A program made the translations under genes and the position numbers. This document shows positions 1 to 8,224 of a stretch of DNA of 54,052 nt, piece by piece. The notes beneath the pieces are model-generated. The model was not told where the DNA came from. It worked only from the letters and a program-made list of their open reading frames with translations, and did no database searches. The first letter of the stretch is position 1. Each line of letters begins with the position of its first letter. The stretch is from NCBI GenBank assembly GCA_016787525.1, contig JAEUUP010000071.1, positions 1 to 54,052 on the forward strand, written 5' to 3'. The stretch is from Saprospiraceae bacterium. Its GTDB lineage: Bacteria > Bacteroidota > Bacteroidia > Chitinophagales > Saprospiraceae.

Positions 1-503
1 CCTGATTCGCTCACTGATTTTTCTTTGCCAAATATGATTTCAAAAACCATTGTGTCGTCATTTTGTTTCTCATAAATGGACATAATCCAGTTGCCAGCGA
101 CGGTATAGCTGCAAAACAGTTTGTTACCGATGAGATACGATTCCATTTTGATGGTGTTCATTTCGTCGCACAGGTATTGTCCTTTTGTGGCATCAATGGT
201 GCGGAGTAGGTAAGGGCGTAAGCCTTTTGTGCGGTCTTCTCCGTAGATAATATTCCAATTGTAAACGCCTGCGGTATCCGTTTTTGACATCAAACAAGTC
301 ATGGGAACAGATTGAGATAAGCCTTTGGCATTGAAAATTTCGAGCGTGCCAGTCCATTCGCCAAACCATGATTCTGGAAATTTTTCTTTCGCTTTCACAA
401 TAACTTCTGAGGGCGATTGCGTTTCTACTTTCGTCGCGTTTGTTATACTTTTGCTGCACGCAACAAAGGTAGCTGCACACAATAGTCCTACTAAAATCTT
501 CAT
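1..503 (-). CDS. Putative lipoprotein, 3' end cut off by the window
   Basis: Translating the minus strand from the ATG at 501-503 gives an open frame to the window edge (about 167 residues, no stop seen). It starts MKILVGLLCAATFVAC then SKS: a short positive n-region, a hydrophobic core and a lipobox-like FVAC. This predicts cleavage before Cys16 and lipid anchoring in the envelope. The mature part is soluble, with W-F-G-E-W-T-G near residue 46 and a pattern of alternating strands. I recognise no family; small lipocalin-like Bacteroidota lipoproteins have a similar look, but that is only an impression. It is divergent from the M1 peptidase gene, with just 29 bp between the two start codons, so any promoters overlap. 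Confidence 0.8.
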   Translation of the reverse strand, partial: MKILVGLLCAATFVACSKSITNATKVETQSPSEVIVKAKEKFPESWFGEWTGTLEIFNAKGLSQSVPMTCLMSKTDTAGVYNWNIIYGEDRTKGLRPYLLRTIDATKGQYLCDEMNTIKMESYLIGNKLFCSYTVAGNWIMSIYEKQNDDTMVFEIIFGKEKSVSES

Positions 504-532
504 AATTCTCTGTTTATCAATAATTTATTTAA

Positions 533-3500
533 ATGAAAAATATTTACTTTCCAAAACAAAAATTAACTTTTTTACTTTTTGCACTCCTTATTGGAAGTGA
601 ACTAATAGCTCAAAAAGCTTATTTCCAACAAGAGGTTGATTACAAAATAGTGGTTTCATTAGACGACAAAAAACATATTTTGTCTGGCACAATTGAAATG
701 GACTACCATAATAATGCACCAGCCCCCCTCAGTATTTTGTATGTTTTATTGCAACCCAATGCTTACAAGTCCAAGAATTCTGCTTTTGCTAAACAAGAAT
801 TGCGCAATGGCTCGACTCGCTTCTATTTTGCAGAATCGGCTGAAATGGGCAATTTATCGAACCTCAATTTTGAGGTTGATGGCAAAAAAGTAGAAGTTGA
901 AGTAGATAAAAGCAACCCTGACATCGCAAAGGTAAAACTTAACACACCTATTTTGTCAGGTAAAAGCATCAAAATTACAACACCTTTTACTTACAAAATT
1001 CCGTTCCCATTCTCACGTGGCGGTCATGCAGGGCAGCAGTACTTGATGACACAGTGGTATCCACGCCCTGCGGTCTATGACGCAAAGGGTTGGCATCCAC
1101 AACCTTATCTCGACCAAGGCGAATTTTATCAAGAGTTTGGCTCATTTGATGTCTCTATTACTTTGCCCGAGAACTATGTTGTAGGCGCAACGGGTGTGCT
1201 ACAAACACCTTCTGAAGTCGAGTTTTTGAAAGAAAAAGCGAAATATACTGAGGGGGTACTGTCAGCAAAAGAAAGTAAAGAAAAAGTGAAAACCTCTGAA
1301 CGCGACTCATTCCCACCGTCTGCTGAAAAGATGAAAACGATTCGCTACACAGCCGACAAAGTGATTGATTTTGCTTGGTTTGCCGACAAACGTTTTTTGG
1401 TGCAAGCCTCTGAAACAAAGCTGAAACAAACAGGGCGCATTGTAAAAACTTATACTTATTTCCCTCCCAAATATAGTAAAACTTGGTCAAAATCAATAGG
1501 TTATATCAATCGTGCTGTGCAATTTTACAGCGATGCAGTAGGCGATTATCCGCACCCACAAGCGTCGGCGGTGATGTCGGACGAAGGTTTCGGCGGTGGC
1601 ATGGAATATCCGATGATTACCGTTTTGTCGGGCGATTTTGATGACCGTGGCTTGGATGGAGTGATAACGCATGAGGTCGGACACAACTGGTTTCAAGGCA
1701 TTTTAGCGTCGAACGAACGTGATTTTCCTTGGCTCGATGAGGGTTTGAATTCGTATTACGACCACCGTTACGATGCCGAATATTATGGCAATCAGCCACA
1801 AGATGTGGGTTTACCCAAGTTTTTGACCAAAGGTTCGGACTATGGTTTCAATGAATTGGGCACCCATTTCATCAATTTTACACGCCAAAACCAAGCTCCC
1901 AATTTGCCATCCGATCAATTTACTTCGATGAATTACGGTCTGAGCGTGTATGAAAAAACAGCACAATCGCTCAAAATTTTGGAGCGTCATGTTGGGCGTG
2001 AGAAATTTGATCAAATCATGCAAGGCTATTTCAAAAAATGGCAATTCAAACATCCGCAACCTGAAGATTTCAAGCAAATATGGCTTGATGAGGCGGCAAC
2101 AGCGGGCGATGTGTCGTGGTTTTTCGATGGTTTGATAGGTTCGACTAAAAAGGTAGATTATAAAATTGAGCAATTGATAGACAGTAGCACTGATTTTTGG
2201 CGCATAAAAGTGAAAAATGTGGGCGAAGTTGCCACACCTTTCACTGTTTCATTGCTCAATAAACGAGATTCAATCGTCTATACTACTCGACTTTCGCCAT
2301 TAAACGTAGGCGAAACGACAGAAGTATTAGTGCCGAAAAACTATGATTTGGCTTATGCTATGAGCCAAAGCCGTAAGGATTGGACAGGCGACAAATACGA
2401 CCAAAAAGCGATTGTGATTGATGCCAAACGTGACTTACCAGACTTGAATCGTCAGAACAACGCTGTCAAATTATCGGGTGCATTCAAAACTGTTGAACCT
2501 CTACGTGTGAGCATTTTGCCGCGTTTAGACAACTCTTTGCGGACGAATTTTTACGCCACACCGATTTTAGGGGCGAATGTTTACGATGGTTTGATGTTGG
2601 GTATGTGGTTTAATAATGGTATCATGCCTTTGAAAAAATGGGAATGGTCACTTGCTCCTACGTATGCCATTCGGTCAAAAACCCTTTCGGGTTTGGCAAA
2701 TTTGGACTATCACATGTTTGCAGGTCGTAGCGAAATTACCTTGGGTTTGGGCGCACGCCGATTCAGTTTCGACTTCAACGACAAGTTCAAAGAGCCTTTG
2801 ATTTATGAACGATATACCCCCTCAGTATCCATCAATTTTGGTGCTAATCCCACGTCACCTTTTCGACACAAGGCTGAATTGCGCCATATTGTTTTGCGCG
2901 AACAAGGTTTTGCTTTCGACACAGCAGGTATAAAAACTGGCAAAGAGTTTGACAACTCAAATATTACGCAGTTGATTTATTCAGGCATTTTAAAAAATGC
3001 TTTAGGCAATACGTCGTTCCGCATAGCTATTGAAAATCAAAACTATACGTTTGCGAATGCTGACCAAAATTATCTGAAAACAACTCTGGAATTGAAAAAA
3101 GATTTTGTCTATCAAAAAGGCAAACGTTTATATACACGTCTTTTTGTTGGTGGCTTTTTGAAAAATACGGGACGCGAGGCGGGCAACTTCTTTGGTTCAC
3201 GCACAAGAGGTAGTTTGGGATTAGTCAATCGTGGTCTGACCGATTACCGCTACGATGGTTTATGGATTGGTCGCAACGAAGAAACGGGCTTAGCAGGTCA
3301 ACAAATTGACCCGACTACTGAGGGGGGTATGAAATTTGCCTTGCCCGCAGGCAATCCGACTGAAGTGGGTTTTAGCAATAGTTTTGTCGCGTCTTTGAAT
3401 CTTTCGCTCGATTTGCCTGTCAATTTGCCGAGTTTTTTGAAGTTGAAACCGTATTTTGATTTGGGCTATTTCGATGATACACGTCCAACTAGTCTGCGTT

Positions 3501-3721
3501 CTGCCACTAAAACCTTGATGAGTGGTGGCATACAATGGTCGCTTTTGGGCGATGCTGTGAGTATCTATGTGCCTGTTTATTTCAGTGGTAAGCCGTTGGA
3601 GGAAGACCCTAATAGTTTCAAGGCATTGATGTCGAAGCGCACGTTTTTGGAGCGCATCACATTTAGTTTGAATCTGAAAGAGTTGAATCCACGTAAGCAA
3701 ATTAGAAGGTTGGCAAATTAA
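533..3721 (+). CDS. M1-family zinc metallopeptidase with long C-terminal extension
   Basis: Secreted or envelope aminopeptidase-like protein of 1062 residues. The signal peptide is at residues 1-26 (hydrophobic FLLFALLIGSELIAQ). The gluzincin zinc site is complete: HEVGH at 380-384 and the third ligand Glu403 in WLDEGLNSYYD, matching HExxH-X18-E exactly. The Gly-rich exopeptidase signature is seen as GGGMEYP near residue 350. Residues from about 640 to the end are rich in alternating hydrophobic and aromatic strands with Gly and Asn turns, more like an outer-membrane beta-barrel or surface-antigen domain than the helical M1 C-terminus; this is inference. The stop codon TAA (3719-3721) lies within the 8-bp target duplication of the downstream transposon, so the insertion left the reading frame intact. 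Four copies of TACTGAGGGG lie in the gene (two in each orientation). Confidence 0.92.
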   Translation: MKNIYFPKQKLTFLLFALLIGSELIAQKAYFQQEVDYKIVVSLDDKKHILSGTIEMDYHNNAPAPLSILYVLLQPNAYKSKNSAFAKQELRNGSTRFYFAESAEMGNLSNLNFEVDGKKVEVEVDKSNPDIAKVKLNTPILSGKSIKITTPFTYKIPFPFSRGGHAGQQYLMTQWYPRPAVYDAKGWHPQPYLDQGEFYQEFGSFDVSITLPENYVVGATGVLQTPSEVEFLKEKAKYTEGVLSAKESKEKVKTSERDSFPPSAEKMKTIRYTADKVIDFAWFADKRFLVQASETKLKQTGRIVKTYTYFPPKYSKTWSKSIGYINRAVQFYSDAVGDYPHPQASAVMSDEGFGGGMEYPMITVLSGDFDDRGLDGVITHEVGHNWFQGILASNERDFPWLDEGLNSYYDHRYDAEYYGNQPQDVGLPKFLTKGSDYGFNELGTHFINFTRQNQAPNLPSDQFTSMNYGLSVYEKTAQSLKILERHVGREKFDQIMQGYFKKWQFKHPQPEDFKQIWLDEAATAGDVSWFFDGLIGSTKKVDYKIEQLIDSSTDFWRIKVKNVGEVATPFTVSLLNKRDSIVYTTRLSPLNVGETTEVLVPKNYDLAYAMSQSRKDWTGDKYDQKAIVIDAKRDLPDLNRQNNAVKLSGAFKTVEPLRVSILPRLDNSLRTNFYATPILGANVYDGLMLGMWFNNGIMPLKKWEWSLAPTYAIRSKTLSGLANLDYHMFAGRSEITLGLGARRFSFDFNDKFKEPLIYERYTPSVSINFGANPTSPFRHKAELRHIVLREQGFAFDTAGIKTGKEFDNSNITQLIYSGILKNALGNTSFRIAIENQNYTFANADQNYLKTTLELKKDFVYQKGKRLYTRLFVGGFLKNTGREAGNFFGSRTRGSLGLVNRGLTDYRYDGLWIGRNEETGLAGQQIDPTTEGGMKFALPAGNPTEVGFSNSFVASLNLSLDLPVNLPSFLKLKPYFDLGYFDDTRPTSLRSATKTLMSGGIQWSLLGDAVSIYVPVYFSGKPLEEDPNSFKALMSKRTFLERITFSLNLKELNPRKQIRRLAN

Positions 3722-3723
3722 AA
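3716..3723. repeat. Left target-site duplication of transposon
   Basis: AATTAAAA lies directly before the left inverted repeat and recurs directly after the right one (9383-9390). Eight base pairs is the duplication length expected for IS1595-family transposition. It overlaps the last sense codon and the stop of the M1 peptidase gene. Confidence 0.93.
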
Positions 3724-3747
3724 CGGAATTATCTACTTTATGGGACA
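3724..3747 (+). repeat. Left terminal inverted repeat
   Basis: Twenty-four bases beginning CGGAATTATCTACTTTATGG are identical to the reverse complement of 9359-9382. Homology stops immediately on both sides, which fixes the element boundary. Confidence 0.93.
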
Positions 3748-3762
3748 ATAATAAATTTTTAC

Positions 3763-3770
3763 TATATTTG
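3763..3770 (+). promoter_or_regulatory. Possible -7 box (TATATTTG)
   Basis: TATATTTG matches the Bacteroidota -7 consensus TAnnTTTG. It lies just inside the transposon's left end, 67 bp before the first cargo gene. No convincing -33 TTTG is visible at the right distance, and the next bases form a terminator-like hairpin, so activity is uncertain. Confidence 0.35.
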
Positions 3771-3808
3771 TGGCTTTAAACACGGTGTTGTTTAAAGCCA
3801 CATTTTTT
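3771..3808 (+). terminator. Terminator-like hairpin near the transposon's left end
   Basis: A perfect 11-bp stem, TGGCTTTAAAC (3771-3781) pairing with GTTTAAAGCCA (3790-3800) around an 8-nt loop, is followed by CATTTTTTAT. It may block transcription from the M1 peptidase gene into the cargo, or attenuate transcription from the TATATTTG box directly before it. Confidence 0.6.
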
Positions 3809-3836
3809 ATCATTCAACTAAACTCATTTACAAATT

Positions 3837-4289
3837 ATGGCAGATAATAGTAAAGAACTTGAAAAACAAGAACCTCAATTACCCCAAGTAGATGAAGATG
3901 CAATAGCTTTAATTGATGGTTTTCTTGGAAAAGAAAGAGCCACCGAAATAGTTAAATTCATCAATCAATTTTTAGCTGCCCAAGCTGAATCAAAAATTCA
4001 AAAAATTCAAAACGAAAGATTAGAAATTGAAAACCAAGTAAGACTTACAGAACTACAAAAAGAACAGCAGAAAAACGAACAAACATTTATCTCTTTTTTT
4101 GATATACGGAGTAAAATGTTTGCGTTGTTGGCTATGGTTATAGTGCTATTCTCGCTCTATAAATTCAACGAGCAAGGCTCAGTTGATAAAGAGTTTACGA
4201 AAACGATTTTCACAGTCATTACCTCAATAATCAGTATTGGCGGTTTGAATTTAGTAAGTGAAATACTAAACAGGAAAAAACAGAATTAA
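3837..4289 (+). CDS. Small coiled-coil protein with two predicted membrane segments (transposon cargo)
   Basis: A 150-residue protein I do not recognise. Residues 1-40 are acidic and soluble. Residues about 50-85 (AESKIQKIQNERLEIENQ and onward) are Lys/Glu/Gln-rich and look like a coiled coil. Two hydrophobic segments follow, about 96-110 (LLAMVIVLFSLYKF) and 125-143 (IFTVITSIISIGGLNLVSEIL region), and the tail is basic (NRKKQN). No signal peptide is seen. It is the first cargo gene, 265 bp before the type IIG gene. It could be a membrane accessory of the restriction cargo, but nothing in the sequence proves a link. Confidence 0.7.
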   Translation: MADNSKELEKQEPQLPQVDEDAIALIDGFLGKERATEIVKFINQFLAAQAESKIQKIQNERLEIENQVRLTELQKEQQKNEQTFISFFDIRSKMFALLAMVIVLFSLYKFNEQGSVDKEFTKTIFTVITSIISIGGLNLVSEILNRKKQN

Positions 4290-4390
4290 GGCTTTCTATA
4301 TTTATGAAAAGCTAATTTGAATACATCTAAAATGGGTTCTAATACAAGAACAAAAAAACCCATAAATATTAGATAGATAAAAGAATCCAT
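4286..4390 (-). CDS. Possible 34-residue hydrophobic small protein
   Basis: On the minus strand, ATG at 4388-4390 opens a 34-codon frame beginning MDSFIYLIFMGFFVLVLEP and ending in the basic tail FHKYRKP, with TAA at 4286-4288. It would be a single membrane-spanning peptide. It is convergent with, and overlaps by a few bases, the 150-residue cargo gene. No clear ribosome-binding signal is visible and short hydrophobic frames arise by chance, so this is only a candidate. Confidence 0.25.
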   Translation of the reverse strand: MDSFIYLIFMGFFVLVLEPILDVFKLAFHKYRKP

Positions 4391-4485
4391 GATTTTTTCA
4401 ATTATTTGAAATTATTTAGAACTGCATAATAGCAAAGATTAACAGGGTGTTTTGCAAAAAATATCGTTACAACCACAAATAAAGC

Positions 4486-4504
4486 ACAAATATACAACAT
4501 TTGT
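4486..4504. promoter_or_regulatory. Small palindrome before the type IIG gene
   Basis: ACAAAT and ATTTGT are separated by 7 bp, ending 50 bp before the type IIG start codon. It could be an operator controlling expression of the restriction-modification gene. The arms are short and AT-rich, so chance is a serious alternative. Confidence 0.25.
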
Positions 4505-4554
4505 ACTCTAAATATTGAATTTTCAAACAGCATATCCAAACGGATTTTATCAAA

Positions 4555-7371
4555 ATGACAGCGAAAGACAAAGCGAAAAAAGAACTTGATGATTTAATCA
4601 GTTATTTTCAACGAAATGAAAAAGCCTTAGAAAAAGGTGGCTCTAATGAAGATGAAGTAGTACGCCATTATATTTCACCTATGTTTAAAGCATTGGGTTG
4701 GGATTTCAATAACGATAAGCGCAAAGACTTAAATAAGATGGAAGTTAGAGCGCAAATCACTTTCAAAGCGAATAACAAAGATTATCGCCCCGACTTCAAT
4801 TTTAACTACGAAAATGGTTCGGTTGCCTTCTACTTAGATGCCAAAGCCGTGCCTGTAAAATTGGATAGGCATATTGACTCTGCCTTACAAGTGAGAGGGT
4901 ACGGTTGGAACGCCAAACGACCTATTTGTGTTTTAACTGATTTTCAAGAGTTTGCGGTTTACAATTGTACGGTTGAACCCAAAAAAACGGATTCAGTAAA
5001 GGTTGGGCTTATCAAATATTTGAAGTATGACGAATACTTGGAAAATCAAAACTTTGATTTTCTTTGGTCATATTTCTACAAAGAAAACGTACAAAATGAT
5101 AGTTTAGAGGAATTGATTAAAACAGATGGCTACATTAAAGGTGGCATAACAGTTGATAAACATTTCCTTATTACCTTGAATCGGTGGCGTGAATTATTGG
5201 CATTGGGTATTCACAAAAGTAATTCAAATATTGACAGCGCGACCCTAAATTATGCCGTTCAACAAACCATAGACCGTATTCTTTTTCTCCGTATCTGCGA
5301 AGCACGAAATATTGAAACGAGCAAAAAATTGTTTCTCAAAATTGCAGGCGTTCAAAATGCCTATGACAATCTATTGACTTACTATTTTGAAGCAAACAAT
5401 AGATACAATTCGGGTCTTTTTGACTTCAAAAAAGATACCGTTTCAACACATATAAAAATTGATGATTTTACACTATCAACAATTATCAATGAATTGTATC
5501 AACCACCTTACCGTTTTGACGTAATGCCAGTTGAAATCATAGGCAATGCTTATGAGCAATTTTTGGGTAATGAAATACGAGTTGAACGAAACAAAATTAT
5601 TATTGAGCAAAAACCCGAAGTCCGAAAGGCAGGGGGTGTTTATTATACCCCTCAGTATATTGTCAATTACATCGTTGAAAAAACCGTTGGTCAACTTATT
5701 GCAGGGAAAACGCCTGACCAAATAGCCAAAATTAAAATTGTTGACCCTTCATGTGGTTCGGGTTCATTTCTTTTAGGTGCATACCAGTTTTTACTTGATT
5801 ATCACCTTGACTATTATTACAAAAATCGAAAGAAGTTGAAAGAAATTCCCGTTGGTGACGATGGCAAATTGACAACAATAGAAAAGAAACGTATCCTAAA
5901 CAACAATATTTTTGGTGTGGATTTGGACGAAAGAGCCGTTGAAATTGCCAAATTGAGCCTATTACTCAAAGTTTTAGAAGATGAAACAAGCGCAACATTG
6001 GAAGATGAACGGCTTTTAGGATTCAAAGAGAAGGTTTTGCCTAACTTAGATATGAATATTCAATGTGGCAATTCATTGATTGGCAAGGATTTAAGAAAAC
6101 GAGTCCCCTCTGTCTCCATAGCCGAAGAAAAAGGCTATAAGGTTTTTGATTGGGCAACTATTTTTCCAAAGGTGTTCCAACAAGGCGGTTTTGATTGTGT
6201 GATTGGCAATCCGCCGTATGGCGCAAGTTTGACAGGTATTTTTGACTTCTATTTTAGAGATGTTTATGCCGTTGCAGGGTATCAATTAGATACCTATATA
6301 CTTTTTATTGAACGAGCTACCCAATTGATTAAAGAAGGTGGATTGATAGGCTATATCATACCGTCTGCGTGGGTTGCTTCGATGTATGATGTTAAACTAA
6401 GGCAGTTTTTGGCTCAAAGAGTGGCTATTGATGGCATGGTGATAACGCCTAAAAAGACTTTTGAAGATGCCACCGTCGAAACGTGCATTTTGCTTTTGTC
6501 CAAAAAAAGCCCTAAAAATGACTTTTTCGTAGAAAGATGGGATTCATCGGACAAATACGCCTATGATGTCACCTTGAAAGATATTCTTTCTAATCCTAAT
6601 TTCAATTTCCCTGTCTATTCTAATCAAGATGCAACCCGTTTGATTAAGAAAATGCAATTATTGGATATGAAATTGTCTGATTTTGCTAATGTGGTTTGGG
6701 GAGCAAAGATATACGAAAAGGGTAAAGGCTTGCCACCACAAAAAGGGTTTGAATCTGAAACCAAAATTTATCATTCTGATAAAAAAACTAAACCTACGCA
6801 CCGTCCATTATTGGGGGGTAGTGAAATCAACCGTTACGCCTTAAATTGGAAAGGTGGATTCATAGATTATGGTAGTTGGCTTGCCGCACCAAGAAAACCC
6901 GAATGGTTTGAAGGAAAACGAATTGTGGTGCGTGAAGTGACCGCCAAAGGTGTAATTCAAGCAACGATTATAGACGGTGATTATGTGTTTTCAAACTCCG
7001 TTGATGGTATCAAAATGACAAGTAAGGATATGGCAATTGAGTTTTTATTGGGTGTACTCAATTCAAAACTTATCTCATTTTATCACTCCAATACGTCTGC
7101 TAATGCGTTCAAAGGCACATTTCCCAAAGTTTTGTTGCAAGATTTAAGGGATTTACCTTTGCCTACGATGGACAAAGAAAACAAAGCGATACATGATAAA
7201 ATAGTGAATCTTGTCAAAGAAATGATGCAATTGAAAACAGATATTCTAAAAACGCCCATAGATAAAAGAGATGCCATACATAAGTCAATTGTACGCAAAG
7301 ACGAAAGTATTGACGAATTGGTATATCAGATTTATGGATTAACCAAAGGAGATATAGCTTTGATTGGGTAA
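4555..7371 (+). CDS. Type IIG restriction-modification enzyme (Eco57I-like, N6-adenine methyltransferase plus nuclease)
   Basis: One polypeptide of 938 residues that should both cut and methylate DNA. The N-terminal 190 residues contain a PD-(D/E)xK-like nuclease site: Pro79-Asp80 followed by Asp95-Ala-Lys97 in FYLDAKA. The methyltransferase core follows. GVYYTPQYIV (near 360) precedes motif I, DPSCGSGSF at 397-405 (S-adenosylmethionine binding). Motif IV, NPPY at 552-555, marks an N6-adenine (gamma-class) enzyme. Residues from about 700 onward look like a target-recognition domain with a TaqI-like C-terminal part. Length and order fit stand-alone type IIG enzymes, and no separate specificity subunit is nearby. 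It is the main cargo of the transposon. The only TACTGAGGGG word in the element (5648) falls in the conserved TPQY codons. Confidence 0.9.
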   Translation: MTAKDKAKKELDDLISYFQRNEKALEKGGSNEDEVVRHYISPMFKALGWDFNNDKRKDLNKMEVRAQITFKANNKDYRPDFNFNYENGSVAFYLDAKAVPVKLDRHIDSALQVRGYGWNAKRPICVLTDFQEFAVYNCTVEPKKTDSVKVGLIKYLKYDEYLENQNFDFLWSYFYKENVQNDSLEELIKTDGYIKGGITVDKHFLITLNRWRELLALGIHKSNSNIDSATLNYAVQQTIDRILFLRICEARNIETSKKLFLKIAGVQNAYDNLLTYYFEANNRYNSGLFDFKKDTVSTHIKIDDFTLSTIINELYQPPYRFDVMPVEIIGNAYEQFLGNEIRVERNKIIIEQKPEVRKAGGVYYTPQYIVNYIVEKTVGQLIAGKTPDQIAKIKIVDPSCGSGSFLLGAYQFLLDYHLDYYYKNRKKLKEIPVGDDGKLTTIEKKRILNNNIFGVDLDERAVEIAKLSLLLKVLEDETSATLEDERLLGFKEKVLPNLDMNIQCGNSLIGKDLRKRVPSVSIAEEKGYKVFDWATIFPKVFQQGGFDCVIGNPPYGASLTGIFDFYFRDVYAVAGYQLDTYILFIERATQLIKEGGLIGYIIPSAWVASMYDVKLRQFLAQRVAIDGMVITPKKTFEDATVETCILLLSKKSPKNDFFVERWDSSDKYAYDVTLKDILSNPNFNFPVYSNQDATRLIKKMQLLDMKLSDFANVVWGAKIYEKGKGLPPQKGFESETKIYHSDKKTKPTHRPLLGGSEINRYALNWKGGFIDYGSWLAAPRKPEWFEGKRIVVREVTAKGVIQATIIDGDYVFSNSVDGIKMTSKDMAIEFLLGVLNSKLISFYHSNTSANAFKGTFPKVLLQDLRDLPLPTMDKENKAIHDKIVNLVKEMMQLKTDILKTPIDKRDAIHKSIVRKDESIDELVYQIYGLTKGDIALIG

Positions 7372-7436
7372 ATCTCTCTTTGTATTATAAGAAAGTTATT
7401 TAATTCAAAAAATTTTTAACGGCTAAAACTTAAAGC

Positions 7437-7898
7437 ATGAAGGCAAAAAAACAAGCGAACAACGCTACTAAAAAAGCTAACAACTCGATTGAAAGTACGC
7501 AAAAAACACCATTCAAGCCCAAAGAATACATTGATGCACACCCATACAATCGAAACGTTGTAGATGAAGTGAAAAAAGAAATTGTTGACTACATTAACAG
7601 TCATTACAAGGAAAATAAGATACCTGTTTATTCCGATTGGTATATTGGGATTTCAAAAGACCCAGATAATGATAGAACAAGCGACCATAAAACCGAGAAG
7701 AACCTAAATAAATTAGAAGATTATAAGAAGTTTTGGGCTAAAAGTTTGGCTAATGCAAGACAAGTTGAAAGTGAACTTTGTACGGAATTGGAAATGAATC
7801 ATTGTAAAAGTTTAGGCGGTGTTACCGCCGAATCAAGATGGAACTATGTTTACAATCTAAAAAAATCTCAGCAGACAAAAAGTAAAAAAAGCAAGTAA
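7437..7898 (+). CDS. Small basic protein with WYIG motif (transposon cargo)
   Basis: A 153-residue, Lys-rich protein 65 bp downstream of the type IIG gene on the same strand, so probably co-transcribed. The N-terminal 30 residues are low-complexity and basic (AKKQANNATKKANN) and the C-terminus is QTKSKKSK. The central part runs SDWYIGISKDPDNDR, then H, W, and a helix with ARQVESELCTELE. The order YIG...R...H...E loosely recalls GIY-YIG nuclease-fold proteins, but the GIY strand is not clear, so this is only a hint. It could be a nuclease-like accessory or an unrelated DNA-binding protein. Confidence 0.65.
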   Translation: MKAKKQANNATKKANNSIESTQKTPFKPKEYIDAHPYNRNVVDEVKKEIVDYINSHYKENKIPVYSDWYIGISKDPDNDRTSDHKTEKNLNKLEDYKKFWAKSLANARQVESELCTELEMNHCKSLGGVTAESRWNYVYNLKKSQQTKSKKSK

Positions 7899-8116
7899 CC
7901 CAATCTTCCTATTGTTAGTTTGAGTTGATTTATTCTTGTCAAAATCAATCTAACTCGTTCTTTGGGTGAATTACCCGCCGCAATAATATTTAAAATGTCA
8001 TTAATGCAGTTATGATGCAAGCTATGAAGTTCTCTCGATTGCTCAAACATAAGAAAAAGGTCTTTTTCTGATATGTCACTTTTTGCATGACCAATATTTG
8101 TTTCTGATTCTCTCAT
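7868..8116 (-). CDS. Hypothetical 82-residue protein
   Basis: A minus-strand frame with an ATG at 8114-8116, ending inside the last 31 bp of the 153-residue gene. The sequence has an amphipathic, natural-looking composition: MRESETNIGHAKSDISEKDL, then helical LHSLHHNCINDILNIIAAG, ending in hydrophobic LGYLLFLLFVC. It is divergent from the transposase gene and would be transcribed from the same ~100-bp AT-rich gap. I recognise no family. It may be a true small cargo gene or a chance frame. Confidence 0.4.
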   Translation of the reverse strand: MRESETNIGHAKSDISEKDLFLMFEQSRELHSLHHNCINDILNIIAAGNSPKERVRLILTRINQLKLTIGRLGYLLFLLFVC

Positions 8117-8181
8117 TGAGTTTTAGGTATATTTTTTGTTAAAATATTGCGTAAAAATACTACATTTAACCAAATAATTTA

Positions 8182-8189
8182 TATATTTG
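8182..8189 (+). promoter_or_regulatory. Possible -7 box before the transposase
   Basis: TATATTTG, matching TAnnTTTG, lies 36 bp before the chosen ATG (8225). This supports transcription starting a few bases downstream and argues against the upstream TTG (8201) as the real start. No clear -33 element was found. Confidence 0.4.
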
Positions 8190-8224
8190 TTACTTAATTA
8201 TTGATAAAAAACTTATTTGGTTAC

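Noticed and set aside
193-480. A 95-residue minus-strand frame
   Set aside because: It is a shadow of the true lipoprotein frame (1-503), which has a signal peptide, a lipobox and a good start codon.
5648-5657. A word copy inside the type IIG gene as evidence that the transposon is adapted to this host
   Set aside because: The bases encode TPQY within the conserved YTPQYI segment of these methyltransferases, so protein conservation alone can explain the match.
8201-8224. TTG at 8201 as start of the transposase
   Set aside because: It would place the start only about 12 bp after a TATATTTG box and adds residues not typical of the family; the ATG at 8225 fits better.
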